A stretch of DNA of 25,061 nucleotides, taken from assembly GCA_031178025.1 (NCBI GenBank), contig JAPSJU010000006.1, forward strand, positions 1-25,061, read 5' to 3'. The first letter of the stretch is position 1; each line of letters opens with the position of its first letter. Source of the DNA: Agromyces sp. GTDB taxonomy: Bacteria > Actinomycetota > Actinomycetes > Actinomycetales > Microbacteriaceae. The translations under genes and the position numbers were made by a program. Below, piece after piece: positions 20,801 to 25,061 of the stretch. The notes beneath the pieces are model-generated. The model did not search any database. It was given only the letters and a program-made list of their open reading frames with translations, and had not been told where the DNA came from.

Positions 20801-20833
20801 AGGTCTCCCGATCCGGTTCCGTGATTGTGTGAC

Positions 20834-20869
20834 ATGGTAGCCCGACCGGCTGCAAACGCTCCGGTCGGG
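20834..20869 (-). terminator. Hairpin between the GH65 gene and fhaA, with possible operon -10
   Basis: CCCGACCGG (20841-20849) pairs perfectly with CCGGTCGGG (20861-20869) around an 11-base loop, 17 bp after the GH65 stop at 20886. It is a likely terminator for the GH65 transcript. On the minus strand TACCAT (plus 20834-20839) follows immediately and is the best -10 candidate for the fhaA-pknB operon. No good -35 is visible at 17-18 bp, so the promoter part is weak. Confidence 0.5.
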
Positions 20870-20885
20870 GCCTGAAGGTGCCCGA

Positions 20886-23399
20886 TCAGTCGAGCGGGAT
20901 CGCGGCTTCCTCCTCGTCGACGTCGAGCGAGAGCGTGGGGAGCGACGCGGTCAGCAGCGTGCCGTCGGAGCGGCGCGTGCCCATGACGTCCCGCATCGTG
21001 GGAGCGCCGTAGAGCCGCGGACCCTGGCCGTCGAGCGGCACGGTCACCGGTTCGCCCGCCGTCACCACGACGTCGGCGCCGCGCACGCGGATGCGCGCCT
21101 CGTCGCCGACCTCGACCGCGAACGAGATCGACTCGGGCTCGACCGTGACGCGGAGGCGGGTGCCGCGCAGCGTGATGCGGAACACGAGCCGCGACCAGGC
21201 GTCGGGCAGTCGCGGGTCGAAGGTGAAGACGCCGTTGTGGTCGCGGAATCCGCCGAAGCCGGCGACCAGCGTGCTCCACACGCCACCCGCCGAGGCGACG
21301 TGCACGCCGTCGGCCGCGTTGTGGTGGAGGTCGGCGAGGTCGACGAAGAGCGCCGAGCGGAAGTAGCGGATCGCCAGTTCGTGGTAGCCGACCTCGGCCG
21401 CGATGATCGACTGCACGACCGCCGAGAGCGTCGAGTCGCCCGTCGTCAGCGGGTCGTAGTACTCGAAGTCGGCGCGCTTCATCTCGGTCGAGAACCGATC
21501 GCCCTGCAGGTAGAGCGCGAGCACCACGTCGGCCTGCTTCAGCACCTGGAAGCGGTAGATGACGAGGGGGTGGTAGTGCAGCAGGAGCGGCCGCCGATCC
21601 TCGGGCGTGTTCTCCAGGTCCCACAGCTCCTTCTGCAGGAACGCCTCGTCCTGGGGGTGGATGCCGAGCTGCTCGTCGAACGGGATGTGCATGTGCGCGG
21701 CCGCACGCCGCCAGCTTCCCACCTCGGCCGGTGTGACCCCGAGGCGGTTGACGAGCTTGTGGTACGCGATCGGGTCGTCGACCTGCAGGTTGTCGACCGC
21801 GGATGCCGCTGCCGCGAGGTTCGCGCGTGCCATGACGTTCGTGTACAGGTTGTCGTTCACGACGGTCGTGTACTCGTCTGGGCCGGTGACGCCGTGGATG
21901 TGGAACACGTCGTCGGTCTTGTTCGAACGCCAGAAGCCGAGGTCCTCCCACATCCTGGCGGTCTCGACGAGGATGTCGATGGCCCCGCGCGCGAGGAAGT
22001 CGACATCGCCGGTCGCCGCCACGTACTGGCACAGCGCATAGGCGATGTCGGCGTCGATGTGGTACTGCGCAGTGCCGGCCGCGTAGTACGCCGACGACTC
22101 CTGCCCGTTGATCGTGCGCCACGGGAACAGAGCCCCGCGCTGGTTCAGCTCGAGGGCCCGCGAGCGAGCGGCGTCGAGCATCCGCTGCCGGAAGCGCAGC
22201 ACGTTGCGGGCGACGATCGGCGCCGTGTAGCTGAGGAACGGGAGGACGTAGACCTCGCTGTCCCAGAAGTAGTGCCCGCCGTAGCCGGAACCCGAGACGC
22301 CCTTCGCGGCGACCCCATCTCCATCGGTGCGTGCCGACGCCTGGGCGAGCTGGAAGAGGTTCCAGCGGATGGCCTGCTGGATGGCCGGCTGGTCGGCGAC
22401 CTCCACGTCGGAGCGCGCCCAGTAGTCGTCGAGCCACGAGCGCTGCTGGGCGAAGAGCTCGGCCACCCCGACCTCCATGGCCCGGTCGAGGGTGCGATCG
22501 GTGCGGTCGACGAGCTCGCGAGCCGGCACGATCCGTGCCGTGTGGTAGCTGATGAGCTTGGTGATGCGGATCGGCTTGCCCCGCTCGGCGTTGATGCGGT
22601 ACGTGTGCTTCGCGAGGTCGTCGCCGATCGTGCCGGTCTCGGTGTAGCTGTTCTCGGTGGCGATCGCGTGCTGGGCGCCGACGGCGATCGTCATGCCCGA
22701 GTTCGTGCACTGGTAACCGAGCATGTACCGGCTGTTGCCGGAGCGCTGCACCCGCGGCTGCAGCACCCGATCGATGAACTGCTCCGCCTTGCGGGGGTCG
22801 AATCCGGACGGGGTCTCGGTGACGCCCGAGCGGTACTCGTCGCGACCGTCCTGGCGATTGAGGATGGGACTCGAGATGGTGACCGCGGCATCCGCGTCGA
22901 GCAGTTCGACCTCGTAGTCGAGCACCGCGAGGTGGCGATCCGTGAAGGAGGTCATGCGGCGGCTCGTGATGAGCACGCGCTTCCCCGACGGCGTGCGCCA
23001 CTCGATCGACCGCGAGAGCACGCCGAGCCGGAAGTCGAGGCGCCGCTCGTACGAGAGCAGCTCGGCGATGGTCACCACGAGCGGCTCGTCGTCGACGTAG
23101 AGGCGGATGACCTTCGCGTCGGGCGCGTTCACGATCGTCTGCCCGACCCGAGCGAACCCGAAGGCCTCCTCCGCGTGACGGATCGGCCAGGTCTCGTGGA
23201 ACCCGTTGATGAAGGTTCCGTGGAAGTGGCCGTCGCGGCCCTCCTCGACGTTGCCGCGGAGCCCGAGGTATCCGTTGCCGACGGCGAACAGCGTCTCGGT
23301 GCGTCCCATGTCGTGCAGGCCGAGGTCCGTCTCGACGAGCGCCCACTCGTCGATGGGGAACCGCATGCGGTTCAGGGGGTCGTGGTCGGCGAACCTCAT
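20886..23399 (-). CDS. Glycoside hydrolase family 65 disaccharide phosphorylase
   Basis: This 837-residue cytoplasmic enzyme has the family 65 layout: an N-terminal beta-sandwich (FAVGNGYLGLRGN, GTFINGFHE), an (alpha/alpha)6 barrel and a small C-terminal beta domain. Catalytic features are FWDSEVYVLPFL, HIHGVTGPDEYTTVVNDN with the general acid Glu509, and LKQADVV with Lys621-Gln622 of the phosphate and substrate site. GH65 phosphorylases split maltose, trehalose, kojibiose or nigerose with inversion, giving glucose and beta-glucose 1-phosphate. Which sugar is used cannot be decided here, and trehalose or maltose are most likely. The ATG overlaps the stop of the beta-phosphoglucomutase gene by 4 bp, and that enzyme uses the product, which supports a phosphorylase rather than a hydrolase. 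Confidence 0.93.
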   Translation of the reverse strand: MRFADHDPLNRMRFPIDEWALVETDLGLHDMGRTETLFAVGNGYLGLRGNVEEGRDGHFHGTFINGFHETWPIRHAEEAFGFARVGQTIVNAPDAKVIRLYVDDEPLVVTIAELLSYERRLDFRLGVLSRSIEWRTPSGKRVLITSRRMTSFTDRHLAVLDYEVELLDADAAVTISSPILNRQDGRDEYRSGVTETPSGFDPRKAEQFIDRVLQPRVQRSGNSRYMLGYQCTNSGMTIAVGAQHAIATENSYTETGTIGDDLAKHTYRINAERGKPIRITKLISYHTARIVPARELVDRTDRTLDRAMEVGVAELFAQQRSWLDDYWARSDVEVADQPAIQQAIRWNLFQLAQASARTDGDGVAAKGVSGSGYGGHYFWDSEVYVLPFLSYTAPIVARNVLRFRQRMLDAARSRALELNQRGALFPWRTINGQESSAYYAAGTAQYHIDADIAYALCQYVAATGDVDFLARGAIDILVETARMWEDLGFWRSNKTDDVFHIHGVTGPDEYTTVVNDNLYTNVMARANLAAAASAVDNLQVDDPIAYHKLVNRLGVTPAEVGSWRRAAAHMHIPFDEQLGIHPQDEAFLQKELWDLENTPEDRRPLLLHYHPLVIYRFQVLKQADVVLALYLQGDRFSTEMKRADFEYYDPLTTGDSTLSAVVQSIIAAEVGYHELAIRYFRSALFVDLADLHHNAADGVHVASAGGVWSTLVAGFGGFRDHNGVFTFDPRLPDAWSRLVFRITLRGTRLRVTVEPESISFAVEVGDEARIRVRGADVVVTAGEPVTVPLDGQGPRLYGAPTMRDVMGTRRSDGTLLTASLPTLSLDVDEEEAAIPLD

Positions 23400-24223
23400 G
23401 GTCGGTCCTCTCGGGGGGAGTCAAGGGACGTGGTCGTGTCGGGGAGGAGGGGGATGAGCTCGTCGAGCTCGTCGACGATGACATCGGCGCCGAGCTCCTC
23501 GAGCGCGGCCCTGCCGACGCCGCGGTCGACGCCGATGACCAGGCCGAACTCGCCGGCGGCGCCCGCCTTCACCCCCGACTCCGCGTCCTCCACGACCGCG
23601 CAGGCCTCGGTCGGCAGGCCGAGCAGCTCGGCCGCGCGCTCGAAGGTGTCGGGTTCGGGCTTGCCGGGCAACCCGTCGCGTGCGGCGACGAGGCCGTCGA
23701 CGACGACGTCGAAGCGGTGCGCGAGTCCGGCCGCCTCGAGCACGGACGGCGCGTTCTTCGAGCTCGAGACCACGGCGACGAGGCATCCGGCCGCCTGCAC
23801 CGCGTCGAGGAACGCGACGCTCGCCGGGTAGGCCTCGACCCCCTCTTCGGCGAGCGTCTCGTTGAAGGCGTCGTTCTTGCGATTGCCGAGGCCGTGCACG
23901 GTGTCGGCGCTCGGGGGGTCCGTGACCTCGCCTTCGGGCACGCGGATGCCGCGGCTCTCGAGCAGGCTGCGGACGCCGTCGTAGCGGGGCTTGCCGTCGA
24001 TGTACGCGAAGTAGTCGTCGTCGGAGTACGGCGCGGCACCGTGCGCCTCGAGGAACGGCGTGAAGAGGCGCGACCAGGCGTGCATGTGCACCGATGCGGT
24101 CGGCGTGAGCACGCCGTCGAGGTCGAAGAGGTAGCCGCGGATGCCGCTCAGGTCGACGCCCAGCTCCTTGGAGGAGTGGGGGAGGTGCTCGTGCTGCTCG
24201 TGGTGCTCGCTGTGCGAGGTCAC
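23396..24223 (-). CDS. pgmB: HAD-family beta-phosphoglucomutase
   Basis: This 275-residue cytoplasmic protein converts beta-glucose 1-phosphate to glucose 6-phosphate. HAD motif I is FDLDGVLT with nucleophile Asp34 and acid/base Asp36, motif II is VVSSSKN with Ser153-155, and motif III is Lys188 in GKPEPD. Motif IV is VEDAESG (Glu212, Asp213). The cap contains DYFAYIDGKPRYDGV and GLGNRKND, as in this subfamily. The start is GTG 24223, supported by AAAGGA (plus 24231-24236) at a 7-base spacing. It gives an unusual His/Glu-rich N-terminal extension of about 20 residues (SHSEHHEQHEHLPHSS). The gene is the first in a two-gene operon with the GH65 phosphorylase. Confidence 0.92.
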   Translation of the reverse strand: MTSHSEHHEQHEHLPHSSKELGVDLSGIRGYLFDLDGVLTPTASVHMHAWSRLFTPFLEAHGAAPYSDDDYFAYIDGKPRYDGVRSLLESRGIRVPEGEVTDPPSADTVHGLGNRKNDAFNETLAEEGVEAYPASVAFLDAVQAAGCLVAVVSSSKNAPSVLEAAGLAHRFDVVVDGLVAARDGLPGKPEPDTFERAAELLGLPTEACAVVEDAESGVKAGAAGEFGLVIGVDRGVGRAALEELGADVIVDELDELIPLLPDTTTSLDSPREDRP

Positions 24224-24271
24224 TGGCGATCCTTTCGTCGCGTCGGTCGGGGCGCCGGAACCCGCTGAACG

Positions 24272-24277
24272 ATGCTA
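24272..24277 (-). promoter_or_regulatory. Candidate -10 of the pgmB-GH65 operon
   Basis: TAGCAT on the minus strand (plus 24272-24277) would start transcription about 42 bases before the pgmB GTG. No convincing -35 is seen. The rest of the 212-bp gap between pgmB and tRNA-Leu shows no gene and no obvious repressor palindrome. Confidence 0.35.
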
Positions 24278-24395
24278 TTCCCGCGCGGCGGGGTCGCGCG
24301 ACGGGGTGGACGGACTCGAAGGTTTCGTGGAGGGTGTGCCGCCGCGGGCCGGCGACGACGGGTGGCACCGAATGGTGCTCACGCCCGCGAGATGT

Positions 24396-24401
24396 TAGGC
24401 T
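24396..24401 (+). promoter_or_regulatory. Candidate -10 of tRNA-Leu
   Basis: TAGGCT (24396-24401) lies about 35 bases before the mature 5' end of tRNA-Leu and has the TANNNT form. The -35 region is poor. The leader between it and the tRNA includes a small GCAC/GTGC inverted repeat (near 24415-24426). Confidence 0.35.
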
Positions 24402-24435
24402 CCCGTGGTTGGACGCACCTCGGTGCGCCACACGT

Positions 24436-24522
24436 GCGCGAGTGGCGGAATTGGCAGACGCGCTGGCTTCAGGTGCCAGTACTCGCAAGGGTGTGGGGGT
24501 TCAAGTCCCCCCTCGCGCACCA
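24436..24522 (+). tRNA. tRNA-Leu(CAG), with encoded CCA
   Basis: The acceptor GCGCGAG (24436-24442) pairs with CTCGCGC (24512-24518), the discriminator is A24519 and the CCA end is encoded (24520-24522). The anticodon arm is CTGGC, loop TTCAGGT, GCCAG, with anticodon CAG at 24470-24472. A long variable arm (TACTCGCAAGGGTGT region) marks a class II tRNA. CUG is expected to be the main Leu codon at this GC content. Confidence 0.97.
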
Positions 24523-24528
24523 CGTGGA

Positions 24529-24565
24529 AGAACCCCCGGTCGGAGTCGTCTCCGCCGGGGGTTCT
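24529..24565 (+). terminator. Terminator hairpin after tRNA-Leu
   Basis: AGAACCCCCGG (24529-24539) pairs with CCGGGGGTTCT (24555-24565). Inside, CGGAG (24541-24545) pairs with CTCCG (24550-24554) around TCGT. Only T24540 is bulged, so the stem has 16 bp. It begins 7 bases after the encoded CCA. Confidence 0.85.
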
Positions 24566-24600
24566 CCCGTCTCCGACGCGTGACGTCCAACGCGTGCGAC

Positions 24601-24634
24601 GGACGGTTCAGCGCGCGATGGACGGTTCAGCGCG
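24601..24634. repeat. Direct repeat of 15 bp
   Basis: GGACGGTTCAGCGCG occurs at 24601-24615 and again at 24620-24634, a 19-bp period. The second copy contains the stop codon of the following minus-strand gene, and a degenerate third copy (GGCTCAGCGCG) lies just inside the gene at 24639-24649. It looks like a recent small tandem duplication at the 3' end of the gene. Confidence 0.75.
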
Positions 24635-25019
24635 AGCGGCGGCTCAGCGCGAGGGAGACGAGGATGGCCGCGTCCACCAGGAAGAACGGCATCGACTCGT
24701 ACTCCTGATACCCGAACAGCTTCACCAGTCCGAACACGAGGTGGAGCAGCACCAGGCCCACGGCGAACCAGAAGATCCCGATCCGGCCGGGGCGGAGCAG
24801 CACGGCGGCCGCGAGGTAGGCGATCGACATGGCGATCGACCACACGGCGACGCCCCAGTCGGCGGCGGTCGACACGCCGCCCTGTTCCGGCGTGGCGACG
24901 AAGGTGAAGAAGATGCCTCCGGCCAGTGTCACGAGCCCGGCGAGCGCGAAGAGCACCCGGGCGACGATCAGGGCGACACGGGAGGAGCGCGACGTGGCAG
25001 CAGCGGTTGCAGTTGACAT
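24627..25019 (-). CDS. Four-helix small membrane protein, uncharacterised
   Basis: This 130-residue protein has four predicted membrane helices (about 16-40, 52-74, 80-101, 107-125), short loops and basic ends (ATSRSSR at the start, LSRRSR at the end). The loop GYQEYESMPFFLVDAAI lies before the last helix. I do not recognise a named family, though small four-helix proteins of this kind are common and unannotated in actinobacteria. The ATG at 25019 has no Shine-Dalgarno but has a good leaderless promoter right before it. The gene is convergent with tRNA-Leu. Confidence 0.85.
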   Translation of the reverse strand: MSTATAAATSRSSRVALIVARVLFALAGLVTLAGGIFFTFVATPEQGGVSTAADWGVAVWSIAMSIAYLAAAVLLRPGRIGIFWFAVGLVLLHLVFGLVKLFGYQEYESMPFFLVDAAILVSLALSRRSR

Positions 25020-25026
25020 AGACCGC

Positions 25027-25056
25027 AGGTTAGAGCCTCGGAAACGCCGGAGACAA
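25027..25056 (-). promoter_or_regulatory. Leaderless promoter of the four-helix membrane protein gene
   Basis: On the minus strand TTGTCT (plus 25051-25056) and TAACCT (plus 25027-25032) are 18 bp apart. The -10 ends 7 bases before the ATG, so the transcript should begin at the start codon. Confidence 0.65.
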
Positions 25057-25061
25057 TATCC

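Noticed and set aside
20834..20856. TTTGCA/TACCAT promoter for fhaA
   Set aside because: The spacing (11 bp) is too short for a normal promoter. Only the -10 was kept as a weak candidate.
20569..23484. 971-codon minus-strand frame overlapping the GH65 gene in another phase
   Set aside because: The translation is Arg/Pro/His-rich and not protein-like, while the GH65 frame has every family motif.

Overview
This window looks like a piece of actinobacterial chromosome close to the replication origin, most likely from a member of the Microbacteriaceae. The evidence is high-GC coding sequence throughout, frequent GTG and TTG starts, several apparently leaderless genes, and two conserved gene orders. 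The first is recF-dciA-gyrB-gyrA-DUF3566-tRNA-Ile-tRNA-Ala. The second is crgA-sortase-pabA followed by pknB-pknA-pbpA-rodA-pstP-fhaB-fhaA. Both blocks occur in the same arrangement near oriC in mycobacteria and many other actinobacteria. The family assignment is an inference from overall resemblance, not a database match.

Layout. Positions 1-5982 carry the end of recF, a DUF721/DciA gene, gyrB, gyrA and a small membrane protein gene on the plus strand, closed by a large hairpin. Positions 6012-6201 hold tRNA-Ile(GAT) and tRNA-Ala(TGC). A NUDIX hydrolase gene follows. Then comes an unusual stretch of about 900 bp (6831-7730) with a small basic protein gene on the minus strand, a convincing 20-codon ORF with its own promoter and ribosome binding site, and hairpins. 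Positions 7772-9821 hold a minus-strand membrane-anchored hypothetical gene, then a cyclophilin and a zinc-ribbon rhomboid protease on the plus strand. An intergenic region (9822-10009) has a cluster of DnaA-box-like sequences and a strong terminator. crgA (minus) and a class E sortase (plus) diverge from a shared promoter region, and the sortase runs into a 51-residue membrane protein gene and a glutamine amidotransferase gene.

Positions 11976-20800 form one tightly packed minus-strand operon for control of cell-wall growth, transcribed fhaA-fhaB-pstP-rodA-pbpA-pknA-pknB. It couples two FHA phosphopeptide readers, a PP2C phosphatase and two Ser/Thr kinases to the SEDS glycosyltransferase/transpeptidase pair. 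Most joints overlap by 4-8 bp. Upstream on the same strand (20886-24223) a GH65 disaccharide phosphorylase and a beta-phosphoglucomutase form a two-gene sugar phosphorolysis operon. tRNA-Leu(CAG) with encoded CCA, and a four-helix membrane protein gene with a good leaderless promoter, close the window.

Most of the window is well-known core genome. The parts that are not explained are the 6831-7730 region, the DnaA-box cluster, the PASTA plus FN3-like ectodomain on the PknA-type kinase, and the repeated leaderless promoter architecture. I saw no CRISPR array, insertion sequence, prophage or rRNA gene.
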